The translations under genes and the position numbers were made by a program. The notes under the pieces were generated by a model. The model was not told where the DNA came from. It worked only from the letters and a program-made list of their open reading frames with translations, and ran no database searches. 64,000 nucleotides of DNA from Planctomycetota bacterium (GTDB lineage: Bacteria; Planctomycetota; UBA1135; GCA-002686595): the NCBI GenBank assembly GCA_020638875.1, contig JACKHS010000002.1, positions 310,001 to 374,000 of the forward strand, given 5' to 3'. This document shows positions 8,396-16,388 of the stretch, piece after piece; position 1 is the first letter of the stretch, and every line of letters starts with the position of its first letter.

Positions 8396-10120
8396 ATGAG
8401 AAACACGCTCGCACTGATTGGCATCGCTTCGCTCGCTTCCCTCACCACCGCGCAGACGACCCTGGAGGGCGACGCCGCCGGCGCTCGGCTCGGTGAACGC
8501 TTCGCGGTCCTCCCCGACGTCAACGGGGACTCGATCAACGACCTGATCGCCGGCTTCCCCGACGACGACACTCAGGGCGTCGACGCCGGCCGAGTCCTCG
8601 TCCTCTCGGGCGCGGACGGCACGATCCTCCGAACCCACTACGGCGAACATCCCGGGGACCGCTTCGGCGAGGTCGTCGCGCGCGGCGGCCAGCTCGACGG
8701 GGACTCGATCGAGGACTACCTCGTCGGCGCGCCCGAGCGGAGCTCGTCCCGGGGCGCGGTCTACGTCTTCGCGGGCGCCGACGGCGGCTTGCTCCGGTTG
8801 ATGCGCGGCTTCAACCCCGGCGATCGGTTCGGCGCTGCGGCCGCGCGCGCGGGCGACGTCGACGGCGACGGGACGGGCGACGTGATCGTCGGCGCGCCCG
8901 GCTACGACTCGCCGGGCTCGGGCTTCGTCGACGCGGGGGTGATCTACGCCCTGTCGGGCGCGACGTGGACGCCGCTGCACACGCTCGAGTCCACGCTCTC
9001 GTTCTCGGCCGGCCTGGAGTTCGGCCAGTTCGTGAGCTACCTCGGCGACGTGAACGGTGACGGCCACGACGACCTCTTCGCCGCGGGGCCGAACCTCGAC
9101 GCGGACACGACGCGCAGCAACTTCGCGATCTTCTCGGGCCTGGACGGCTCGCAGCTCGTCTCGCGCACAGGCTCGGACGACGGCCACGGCTTCTACAACC
9201 ACGTGGGCAACGGGATCTGCACGCCGGGCGACGTCACGGGCGACGGCATCCCCGACTACGCCACGGGGACCTCCGTCTGGCTGGGCCACGGCTGGGACCT
9301 GACGGAGGGCTACCAGGTGAGCGTCTACGACGGCGCGACGCACGTCCTCGTCAACGACTACGGCTTCTACACCTTCTCCGTGAACGACGACATCGAGGCG
9401 GGGCTGGTGCACTACGTCGACCCGGTCGCCGTGGGCGACGTCAACGGAGACGGCGTCGGGGACGTCGCTTACCAGAGCCCGGACCAGGAGCTGGTGCGCG
9501 TGGTCTCCGGCGCCGACTTCAACATCCTGGCCATCGTCCACGCTCCCGCGGTCGGCGAGGGCTTCGGCGCGAGCATCCAGGGCATCGACGACGTGACCGG
9601 CGACGGCCTGCGCGACCTGGCGATCGGCATCCCCGGGCACGACGGGCCCGCGGGCGCGGACGCGGGGCAGATCCTCCTCACGTCCGGCATCACCTGCGTG
9701 CCGCCCGACGGGTACTGCACGCCCGAGATCAACTCCTCCGGCAACCGCGCCTACATGGACTGGAGCGGCACGCAAAGCGTCGGCGCCAACGACATGGTCT
9801 TGATGGCCACCGGCTGCCCGCCGAACAAGGTGGGGCTGTTCTTCTACGGGCCGAGCCAGGTCGACACGCCGCTCGGCGACGGGAACCTCTGCGTCGGCGC
9901 GGGCAGCCTCGGGCTGTTCCGCCTGAGCCCGCTGGCGACGTCGAACGCCGCGGGCGTCGCCATGAAGCCGCTCGACCTGACGACGCTCCCCGCGTCGTCC
10001 GGGCTCGGACAGATCCTCCCGGGCAGCACGTGGAACTTCCAGTTCTGGTTCCGCGACCCCGCGGGCGGCCCGGCAGCCTTCAACTTCAGCAACGGGCTCT
10101 CGGTCGACTTCTGTCCGTGA
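8396..10120 (+). CDS. Secreted FG-GAP (integrin-alpha-type) beta-propeller protein
   Basis: A 574-residue exported protein with signal peptide MRNTLALIGIASLASLTTAQ. Residues about 22-425 carry seven FG-GAP-type repeats, each with a calcium-loop-like D-x-N/D-G-D segment (for example GDVDGDGTGDVIVGAPG and GDVNGDGHDDLFAA), which predicts a seven-bladed Ca-binding propeller. The last 140 residues form a separate domain ending in WFRDPAGGPAAFNFSNG, shared with three other proteins here (10413, 11975, 44999). An AAGGA ribosome-binding site lies 5 nt before the ATG. The gene sits between an intact DUF1501 gene and a relic of a second DUF1501 C-terminus, so its position may result from a duplication or insertion. 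The function is unknown; surface binding or matrix is an inference. Confidence 0.88.
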   Translation: MRNTLALIGIASLASLTTAQTTLEGDAAGARLGERFAVLPDVNGDSINDLIAGFPDDDTQGVDAGRVLVLSGADGTILRTHYGEHPGDRFGEVVARGGQLDGDSIEDYLVGAPERSSSRGAVYVFAGADGGLLRLMRGFNPGDRFGAAAARAGDVDGDGTGDVIVGAPGYDSPGSGFVDAGVIYALSGATWTPLHTLESTLSFSAGLEFGQFVSYLGDVNGDGHDDLFAAGPNLDADTTRSNFAIFSGLDGSQLVSRTGSDDGHGFYNHVGNGICTPGDVTGDGIPDYATGTSVWLGHGWDLTEGYQVSVYDGATHVLVNDYGFYTFSVNDDIEAGLVHYVDPVAVGDVNGDGVGDVAYQSPDQELVRVVSGADFNILAIVHAPAVGEGFGASIQGIDDVTGDGLRDLAIGIPGHDGPAGADAGQILLTSGITCVPPDGYCTPEINSSGNRAYMDWSGTQSVGANDMVLMATGCPPNKVGLFFYGPSQVDTPLGDGNLCVGAGSLGLFRLSPLATSNAAGVAMKPLDLTTLPASSGLGQILPGSTWNFQFWFRDPAGGPAAFNFSNGLSVDFCP

Positions 10121-10152
10121 CCTCGTCGGGCCGGCCGGCGTCGCGCCGACCG

Positions 10153-10326
10153 GACGAGCTCGACGCGGAGGTCGTCGTCGACGTGCACCACCAGCGCGCC
10201 CTGCACGCCACGCTGTTGCGCCTGTTCGGCCTCGACCCCCGCGAGCTGACGTTCCGCCACGGCGGGCTCGACCGTGAGCTCGCCGGCGTCAGCGAGGCCA
10301 ACGTGATCGAGGGGCTGCTCGGCTGA
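10153..10326 (+). pseudogene. Relic of a second DUF1501 gene (C-terminal 57 codons and stop)
   Basis: These 174 bp align without gaps to the last 174 bp of the intact DUF1501 gene (7990-8163). By my count about 156 bases are identical (near 90%), and both copies end in TGA. The encoded pieces share LHATLL, LFGLD, RELTFR and EANVIE. No start codon with a ribosome-binding site and no upstream DUF1501 sequence is present, because the FG-GAP coding sequence ends at 10120. It is the tail of a duplicated gene whose body has been lost or replaced. Confidence 0.85.
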
Positions 10327-10412
10327 GGCCACGTCACGCCTGTGACCGCGGCGGGCGGGGTAGGCTAGGGGCAGCTCCGCGGGCGGGCTCGCCCCGCGCT
10401 CGCGACCTCGCC

Positions 10413-11948
10413 ATGCTCCGCACCCCCGGCCCCGCGCTCCTCGCCATCTCACTCGCCTGCGTGGCGACCGCGAGCGCGCAGTGCCCGGACGCGCTCCCCA
10501 TCGACGTGGGGTCGCCGTGCGCGGCCGCCGCAGGCGGCTACGTGATCGTCGCGGGCGGCGCAGGCTCGGCGCAGCTCGACCAGGCCGCGCTCTACGAGCT
10601 CGCGAGCGGGACGTGGAGCAGCGCGCCGCTGTCCTTCGACCGCGGCGGCTCCGCCGCGACCGCCGCGGGCGCCCGCGCCTTCGTCGCGGGAGGCGGCTAC
10701 TCGACCGCGTTCGGCCAGCTCGCCTGCGTGCCGAACGTCGACGTGTTCGACAGCGCGAGCGGCATGTGGTCGGCGGGCTCGCTGTCGGTGGGCCGCGCCT
10801 TCCTGGCCGCCACGAGTGTCGGCGGCGTGGCGCTCTTCGGCGGAGGCGTGACCAGCAGCACGCCGCCGTTCCCGCCCTCGGCGGTCGTGGACCTCTACGA
10901 CACCGGGTCGGGCACCTGGAGCACGGCGAGCCTGTCGAGCCCGCGCGCCTGGCTCGCCGCCACGAGCGCGAGCGGTCGCGCGTACTTCGCCGGCGGGGCC
11001 GACACCTCCGGAGGTCCGTACACGCCCTCGGCGGTCGTCGACGTCTACGACGTGTCCACCGGGCTCTGGAGCACGACCGGCCTGAGCCAGCCGCGCTACT
11101 TCCTGGCGGCCACATCGCTCGGGTCGCTCGTGCTCTTCGCGGGCGGCTCCACGTGGACCGGCAGCGCCTTCCTCCCGAGCGACGTCGTGGACGTGCTCGA
11201 CACGACGACGGGGCTCTGGAGCGTCGCGCACCTCTCTGTGCCGCGGCACTCCCTCGCGGCGGCGACCGTCGGCGGGCGCGCCTTCTTCGCCGGCGGCGAC
11301 GATGGCTCCGGGCCGACCGACGTCGTGGACGTCTTCGACGGCACGAGCTGGTCGACGCTGACGCTGACGAGCGCGCGCCGCAGCCTCGCGGCGGCGAGCG
11401 CCGGTGGCGAGGCCCTCCTCGCCGGTGGCGTCGGTCTCGTCGGCGGGGTCGAGACGTCCGTGCGCGACGTCGACCACGTGCTCGCGGGCTTCCCGGTGAG
11501 CTACTGCTTCGGCGACGGCGGCGGCACGCCGTGCCCCTGCGGCAACCCCGGCGGCGCGGAGCGCGGCTGCGCCAACTCGACCGGCGCCGGCGCGCGCCTC
11601 CTGGGTACGGGCTGCACCTCGCTCGCGAGCGACGGGCTGCGGCTCGCGCTCGACGGCGCGCCGGGCGGCCAGCCCGCGCTGCTCTTCGCAGGTCGGAACG
11701 CCGTGAACGGAGGCGCCGGCGCGAGCTTCGGCGACGGCCTGCGCTGCGCCGGCGGCGCCGTGCAGCGCCTCGGCGTGCTGGCGACCGACGCCGGCGGCGC
11801 CGCGAGCTGGGGCCCCGGCCTGGGCAGCGCGCACGGCTGGAGCGCCGGCGACACCCTGCGACTGCAGGCCTGGTACCGCGATCCCGCGGGCCCCTGCGGC
11901 AGCGCGTTCAACCTCTCGAACGGCGTCGAGCTCGCGCTCGCGCCCTGA
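10413..11948 (+). CDS. Secreted kelch-type seven-bladed beta-propeller protein
   Basis: A 511-residue protein with signal peptide MLRTPGPALLAISLACVATA followed by SAQ. About seven repeats of 45-50 residues follow the pattern FAGG...VVDVYD..TG.WS...LS.PR..LAATS.G, which is kelch-like. A Cys-rich linker (CFGDGGGTPCPCGN) then leads into a C-terminal domain ending WYRDPAGPCGSAFNLSNG, shared with other exported proteins in the window. It is followed 26 bp later by a close paralogue, so the pair is a tandem duplication. TAGGCT at 10361-10366 could be a distant -10 element. Export is well supported. The ligand and final location (cell surface or released) are unknown; the C-terminal domain may be a sorting or anchoring signal. 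Confidence 0.88.
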   Translation: MLRTPGPALLAISLACVATASAQCPDALPIDVGSPCAAAAGGYVIVAGGAGSAQLDQAALYELASGTWSSAPLSFDRGGSAATAAGARAFVAGGGYSTAFGQLACVPNVDVFDSASGMWSAGSLSVGRAFLAATSVGGVALFGGGVTSSTPPFPPSAVVDLYDTGSGTWSTASLSSPRAWLAATSASGRAYFAGGADTSGGPYTPSAVVDVYDVSTGLWSTTGLSQPRYFLAATSLGSLVLFAGGSTWTGSAFLPSDVVDVLDTTTGLWSVAHLSVPRHSLAAATVGGRAFFAGGDDGSGPTDVVDVFDGTSWSTLTLTSARRSLAAASAGGEALLAGGVGLVGGVETSVRDVDHVLAGFPVSYCFGDGGGTPCPCGNPGGAERGCANSTGAGARLLGTGCTSLASDGLRLALDGAPGGQPALLFAGRNAVNGGAGASFGDGLRCAGGAVQRLGVLATDAGGAASWGPGLGSAHGWSAGDTLRLQAWYRDPAGPCGSAFNLSNGVELALAP

Positions 11949-11974
11949 CTCCCGGCCTCGCGCCGACCTCGACC

Positions 11975-13480
11975 ATGAAGACCCTCCCGCTCCTCCTCGC
12001 TTGCGCGCTCGCCGCGCCCGCTGCCGCGCAGTGCAGCGACGCGCTCTCGCTCGCGCGCAACCAGCTGTCGGCGACCGGCGCCGGCGGGTACGCGCTCTTC
12101 GCGGGCGGGACCCAGGGGATGTCGGGGTTGACGCTCGTGGACGTGTACGACGTCGCCGCGAACACGTGGTCGGTCACCGAGCTCAGCGCCCCCCGCGGCG
12201 GCATCGGCGCGGCGAGCGTCGGCAACGTGGCCGTCTTCGCGGGCGGGGGCTTCTTCACCGCCTTCGGCAGCTACGCGACCCTGGACGTCGTCGACATCTT
12301 CGACGTGTCCGCCGGCACGCGGACGACCGCGCAGCTCTCGGTCCGGCGCATGTTCCCGGCGGCCGCCGCTGCCGGCACCAAGATCGTCGTCGCCGGCGGC
12401 ATCCACGCGGGCGCGCCGCCCTTCTCGATGCACGACACGGTCGACATCTACGACACGGCGACGGGCACCTGGACCGCCGCGCAGCTCTCGCAGGCTCGCT
12501 ACCTGATGGCCGCGGCCGGCGCCGGTGACTTCGCGCTCTTCGCCGGGGGCCACGACGGCGCGTTGCCCGTCGCGACGGTCGACGTCTACCACGCACCCAG
12601 CGGGACCTGGGTGACGTCGGCGCTCAGCCTCCCGCGCATGCAGGCGACGGCGGCGGCGCTCGGCAGTCGCATCTACGTCGCGGGCGGGCTGGTGTGGACC
12701 GGCACCGACTTCGTCGCCACCGACGTGGTCGACGTGTACGACACGGCGACGGGCACCTGGAGCGTGACCGCGCTGTCCACCCCGCGACGCCTCGCGGCGG
12801 CCACCTCGGTGGGCGGCAAGCTCTACGTCGCCGGCGGCGACGGGCCGGGAGGCCCCAGCGACGTGGTGGACGTCTTCGACGGCGCGACCTGGAGCACCCT
12901 GAGGCTCTCGGAGGCGCGCGAGGCCGTCGTCGGCTGCAGCACGCAGGGCACGGCGCTCTTCGCCGGCGGCCTCACGGCCGGCGACGCGCTCACGCCGACG
13001 GTCGATCGCTTCAGCGCCGGGGGCCCGAGCTCCTTCTGCTTCGGCGACGGCAGCGGCGCGCAGTGCGCCTGCGGCAACGCCGGGGCGATCGGCGAGGGCT
13101 GCGCGAACTCCTCGGGCCGCGGCGCGCGCCTCGACGGCGCCGGCTGCAACGCGGTCTCCGCCGACTCGCTGCGCCTCGACATCGGCGGCCTGCCCGCGGC
13201 GCAGCCCGTGCTGCTCTTCGCCGGTCAGAACGCCACGGTCGGCGGCGCCGGCGCGGTGTTCGGCGACGGCCTGCGCTGCGCGGGCGGCGCGGTGCACCGC
13301 CTCGGCGTGCACGCGGGCAACGCCGCGGGCACGAGCTCGTGGGGCCCCGGGTTGATCGCCGCGCAGGGCTGGGGCGCGGGCGACACACGCCGCTTCCAGG
13401 CGTGGTACCGCGATCCCGCGGGCCCGTGCGGCACCGGCTACAACCTCTCGAACGGCGTCGAGGTCACCTTCGTACCGTAG
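11975..13480 (+). CDS. Secreted kelch-type beta-propeller protein, tandem paralogue
   Basis: A 501-residue paralogue of the gene just upstream, with signal peptide MKTLPLLLACALAAPAAAQ. It has seven kelch-like repeats (VDVYDTATGTWSVTALS and similar), the Cys-rich linker CFGDGSGAQCACGN, and the same C-terminal domain ending WYRDPAGPCGTGYNLSNG. The ATG at 11975 begins the signal peptide; longer in-frame extensions run through the upstream gene in another frame and are artefacts. The spacing of 26 bp and the same orientation suggest one transcript with its neighbour. It converges on deoA, with 16 bp between the stops. Confidence 0.88.
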   Translation: MKTLPLLLACALAAPAAAQCSDALSLARNQLSATGAGGYALFAGGTQGMSGLTLVDVYDVAANTWSVTELSAPRGGIGAASVGNVAVFAGGGFFTAFGSYATLDVVDIFDVSAGTRTTAQLSVRRMFPAAAAAGTKIVVAGGIHAGAPPFSMHDTVDIYDTATGTWTAAQLSQARYLMAAAGAGDFALFAGGHDGALPVATVDVYHAPSGTWVTSALSLPRMQATAAALGSRIYVAGGLVWTGTDFVATDVVDVYDTATGTWSVTALSTPRRLAAATSVGGKLYVAGGDGPGGPSDVVDVFDGATWSTLRLSEAREAVVGCSTQGTALFAGGLTAGDALTPTVDRFSAGGPSSFCFGDGSGAQCACGNAGAIGEGCANSSGRGARLDGAGCNAVSADSLRLDIGGLPAAQPVLLFAGQNATVGGAGAVFGDGLRCAGGAVHRLGVHAGNAAGTSSWGPGLIAAQGWGAGDTRRFQAWYRDPAGPCGTGYNLSNGVEVTFVP

Positions 13481-13496
13481 GAGCGCGGGCGGCGCG

Positions 13497-14798
13497 TCAG
13501 CCCAGGCGCGCGCGCACGAGCGGCGGCGGCGCGTAGGCGTCGCGCACGTCGACCGCGCGGGCGAGGCGCGCGCGCGCGTCGGCGAGGCCGCGGCCGGCGC
13601 GGTGGCGGATCGTGCACAGCGGTTGGCCCGCCTCCACCGCGTCGCCGGCGTCGGCGAGCCAGTCGAGTCCCACGCCGTGGTCGAGCGCGTCGGTCATGGC
13701 GTGGCGGCCGCCGCCGAGGTCGATGAGCGCGAGGCCGAGCTCGCGCAGGTCCCCGAAGGCGAGGCGGCCCGCGCGCGGGGCGACGAGCTCGTCCCGGTCG
13801 AGTTGCGAGGCGTGGTCCTCGGGCTTGCACCACACGCCCGGCGTGCCGCCCTGGCGCGCGACGACGCGCTCGAAGACCGCGAGCGCGCTGCCGTCGTCGA
13901 GGCTCGCGGCGATCCTCGCCTCGCCGTCCGCGAGCGTGGGCGCGACGCCCGCGAGGTGCAGCATCTCGCCGCCGAGCGCCAGCACGAGCGCGCGCAGGTC
14001 CGGCGGCCCGCCGCCGCGCAGGCAGGCCAGGCTCTCCTGCACCTCGTTCACGTGCCCGACGGCGCGCCCGAGCGGGCGGTCCATCGCCGTGAGCAGCACG
14101 CGCGCCGGCACGCCGAGCCCGGCGCAGATCTCGATCATCGTGCGGCCGAGGCGCTCGCCTTCGGCCGGGTCGGCGAGGAACGCGCCGCTGCCGAACTTCA
14201 CGTCGAGCACGAGGCTCTCGGCGCCCTCGGCGAGCTTCTTCGAGAGGATCGACGACGCGATCAGCGGCAGCGAGGGCACGAGGCCGGTCGCGTCGCGCAG
14301 CGCGTAGAGCTTGCGGTCGGCAGGCACGAGGTCGGCCGTCTGCGCGCCGAACGCCACGCCCTCGGCGCGCAACGCGGCCTCGAACTCGCGCTCGTCGAGC
14401 GTCGTGCGGAAGCCGGGGATCGACTCGAGCTTGTCGAGCGTGCCGCCGGTGTGACCGAGCCCGCGCCCCGAGATCATCGGCACCGACACGCCGCACGCCG
14501 CGACGGCCGGCGCGAGCGGCAGCGAGGCCTTGTCGCCGATGCCGCCGGTGGAGTGCTTGTCCGAGGTCGGCCGCCCCAGGTCCGCGAAGTGCAGCACGCG
14601 CCCCGAGCGCATCATCGCCTCGGTCCAGCAGGCGAGCTCGGCCGGCGCCATGCCGTGCACGAAGATCGCCATCAGGAGCGCGGAGGCGTGGTAGTCCTCG
14701 ATCGTGCCGGCGACGTAGCCCTCGAGGAAGAAGCGCATCTCCGCGGGCGCGAGCGTGCCGCCGTCGCGCTTCTTCGCGATGACGTCGCGCACGTCCAT
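13497..14798 (-). CDS. deoA: Thymidine/pyrimidine-nucleoside phosphorylase
   Basis: 433 residues, the normal length for thymidine or pyrimidine-nucleoside phosphorylase. It cleaves deoxythymidine or uridine with phosphate to base and (deoxy)ribose-1-phosphate. Family signatures are visible: the phosphate/nucleoside-binding SDKHSTGGIGDKASL, then SGRGLGHTGGTLDKLESIPG, KLYALRDATGLVPSLPLIASSI (as short blocks), SKKLAEG and LDVKFGSGAF. The ATG shares its A with the deoB stop (TGATG), so the two are translationally coupled. deoB makes ribose-5-phosphate from the product, completing the salvage route. The distinction between thymidine and general pyrimidine phosphorylase cannot be made by eye. Confidence 0.95.
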   Translation of the reverse strand: MDVRDVIAKKRDGGTLAPAEMRFFLEGYVAGTIEDYHASALLMAIFVHGMAPAELACWTEAMMRSGRVLHFADLGRPTSDKHSTGGIGDKASLPLAPAVAACGVSVPMISGRGLGHTGGTLDKLESIPGFRTTLDEREFEAALRAEGVAFGAQTADLVPADRKLYALRDATGLVPSLPLIASSILSKKLAEGAESLVLDVKFGSGAFLADPAEGERLGRTMIEICAGLGVPARVLLTAMDRPLGRAVGHVNEVQESLACLRGGGPPDLRALVLALGGEMLHLAGVAPTLADGEARIAASLDDGSALAVFERVVARQGGTPGVWCKPEDHASQLDRDELVAPRAGRLAFGDLRELGLALIDLGGGRHAMTDALDHGVGLDWLADAGDAVEAGQPLCTIRHRAGRGLADARARLARAVDVRDAYAPPPLVRARLG

Positions 14799-15979
14799 CA
14801 CGGGAGGAGCTCCGCGAGGAACGAGCTGCCGTGCCCCGTGCCGGTGACGCCGAGCGCCTCGGCCACCGTCGCGCCGACGTCGGCGAAGCTCGCGCGCGTG
14901 CCCAGCGCGCGCCCGCGCGTCAGGCCCGGCCCGGTGGCGAGCAGCGGCACGTACTCGCGCGTGTGGTCGGTGGTCGCCGTGTGCGTCGGGTCGTTGCCGT
15001 GGTCGGCCGTGAGGAGCACGAGGTCGCCCGGCCGCAGCTCGCGCTCGAAGCGCGCGTAGTCCTCGTCGAACTCCTCGAGCGCGCGGCGGTAGCCGGCGGG
15101 GTCGCGCCGGTGGCCGAAGAGCATGTCGAAGTCGACGAGGTTCAGGAACACGAAGCCGCGCTCGAGGCGCGCCGCGACCTCGGTGGTCACGCGCATGCCG
15201 TCGCGGTTGCCCTCGGTGTGGTGATCCTCGGTCAGCCCGCGGCCGGCGAAGATGTCGCCGATCTTGCCGACGCCGACCACCGGCAGGCCCGCGCGCTTCA
15301 CCAGGTCGAGCACCGTGTCGTGCGGCGGCTCGAGCGAGTAGTCGCGGCGGTTGTAGGTGCGGCGGTAGGCGCCGGGCTCGCCGACGAAGGGCCGCGCGAT
15401 GACGCGCCCGACGCCGTAGGGCAGCAGGATCTCGCGCGCGATCGCGCAGCACTCGTACAGGCGCTCGAGGCCGAAGTGCTGCTCGTGCGCGGCGACCTGG
15501 AAGACCGAGTCGGCGCTCGTGTAGACGATCGGCTTGCCGCTGCGCGCGTGCTCCTCGCCGAGCTCGGCGATGATGGTCGTGCCGGACGCGGCGCAGTTGC
15601 CGAGCACGCCGGGCACGCCGGCGCGCGCGACGAAGGCGTCGACGATCTCGGCCGGGAAGCCGCCCTCGAAGACCGGGAAGGCGCGCTCGAGCGGGCAGCC
15701 CATCATCTCCCAGTGTCCGGTCGAGGTGTCCTTGCCCGGCGAGCGCTCCGCCATGCGGCCGAAGCACGCCTCGGGCGCGGCGGCCGCGGCGAGCGCGTGC
15801 ACGCCGGGGACGTTGCCGAGGCCCAGCGCGGCGAGGCGCGGCGCGACGAGCCCGCCGGCCGCGGCGGCGAGGTGATCGAGCGTGTGCGCCCCCGCGTCGC
15901 CGAACACGCCCGCGTCGGGCAGCGCGCCCACGCCGAGCGAGTCGAGCACGAGGACGAAGACGCGCCGCAGGTCGGCCAT
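14798..15979 (-). CDS. deoB: Phosphopentomutase
   Basis: 393 residues, standard for DeoB. It interconverts (deoxy)ribose-1-phosphate and -5-phosphate. The alkaline-phosphatase-superfamily metal sites are present: an N-terminal DSLGVGALPDA, then STGHWEMMG with the Thr nucleophile region, LVDFDMLFGHRRD and TADHGNDPTH near the C-terminus. It is the first gene of a two-gene operon with deoA, which overlaps it by 1 nt. Upstream, 24 bp separate it from the stop of a small gene on the same strand, so that gene may be co-transcribed. Confidence 0.96.
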   Translation of the reverse strand: MADLRRVFVLVLDSLGVGALPDAGVFGDAGAHTLDHLAAAAGGLVAPRLAALGLGNVPGVHALAAAAAPEACFGRMAERSPGKDTSTGHWEMMGCPLERAFPVFEGGFPAEIVDAFVARAGVPGVLGNCAASGTTIIAELGEEHARSGKPIVYTSADSVFQVAAHEQHFGLERLYECCAIAREILLPYGVGRVIARPFVGEPGAYRRTYNRRDYSLEPPHDTVLDLVKRAGLPVVGVGKIGDIFAGRGLTEDHHTEGNRDGMRVTTEVAARLERGFVFLNLVDFDMLFGHRRDPAGYRRALEEFDEDYARFERELRPGDLVLLTADHGNDPTHTATTDHTREYVPLLATGPGLTRGRALGTRASFADVGATVAEALGVTGTGHGSSFLAELLP

Positions 15980-16003
15980 GTCGCTGCCTCGGACGGCGCG
16001 GCC

Positions 16004-16228
16004 CTAGCGGCCGATCGCGCCGCGGATCATCTGTTGGATCTCGGCCTCGAAGGTCTCGACCCACTCCTCGCCGAAGTCGCGCTCGAGCAGGTCGCGCTCG
16101 GCGAACTCCCAGCGGCCCGTGCGCGGATCGAAGTCGAACTGGTAGTCGTGCTCGCTCCCGTCGGCCTCGGTCACCATGGCCATCACGATGTTGTTGGGGG
16201 CGTCGAGCTCCAGGCGGTAATTGGACAT
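16004..16228 (-). CDS. Small acidic conserved-looking protein (74 aa), paralogue of the one at 37833
   Basis: A 74-residue soluble acidic protein without signal peptide or membrane segment; I do not recognise a named family. Its layout, MSNY...DG....Y.F....GRWEFAERD....DFGEEW, matches the 78-residue product at 37833 (MSEY...DG...YG...SSGRYTFEEID....DFGDEL), so the two are paralogues. The start at 16228 has a GAGGAA ribosome-binding site about 10 nt upstream on the minus strand. It lies 24 bp upstream of deoB and diverges from the HExxH lipoprotein gene with 160 bp between them. The function is unknown. Confidence 0.7.
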   Translation of the reverse strand: MSNYRLELDAPNNIVMAMVTEADGSEHDYQFDFDPRTGRWEFAERDLLERDFGEEWVETFEAEIQQMIRGAIGR

Positions 16229-16342
16229 CGTCGTCGGAGTTCCTCGGCCCTCGGGGGGAGGGCCTCGCGGGGCAGCGGTGCGGATTCGGGGAGGGCGGAG
16301 GGTGCGCGACGTTCGGCGGCTGGGCAGCCCGTCGGCGCGGCC

Positions 16343-16348
16343 TATGAT
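16343..16348 (+). promoter_or_regulatory. Candidate -10 element of the HExxH lipoprotein gene
   Basis: TATGAT, 40 nt upstream of the ATG at 16389, in the divergent intergenic region. Confidence 0.35.
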
Positions 16349-16388
16349 AGCCACGGCCGCGCGGGGCTGCGCCTCCGCCGGCCGCGCC

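Noticed and set aside
10030..10326. A 98-codon small gene
   Set aside because: Its first part overlaps the FG-GAP C-terminus in another frame and the rest is the DUF1501 relic; it lacks a ribosome-binding site, so I call it a pseudogene fragment.
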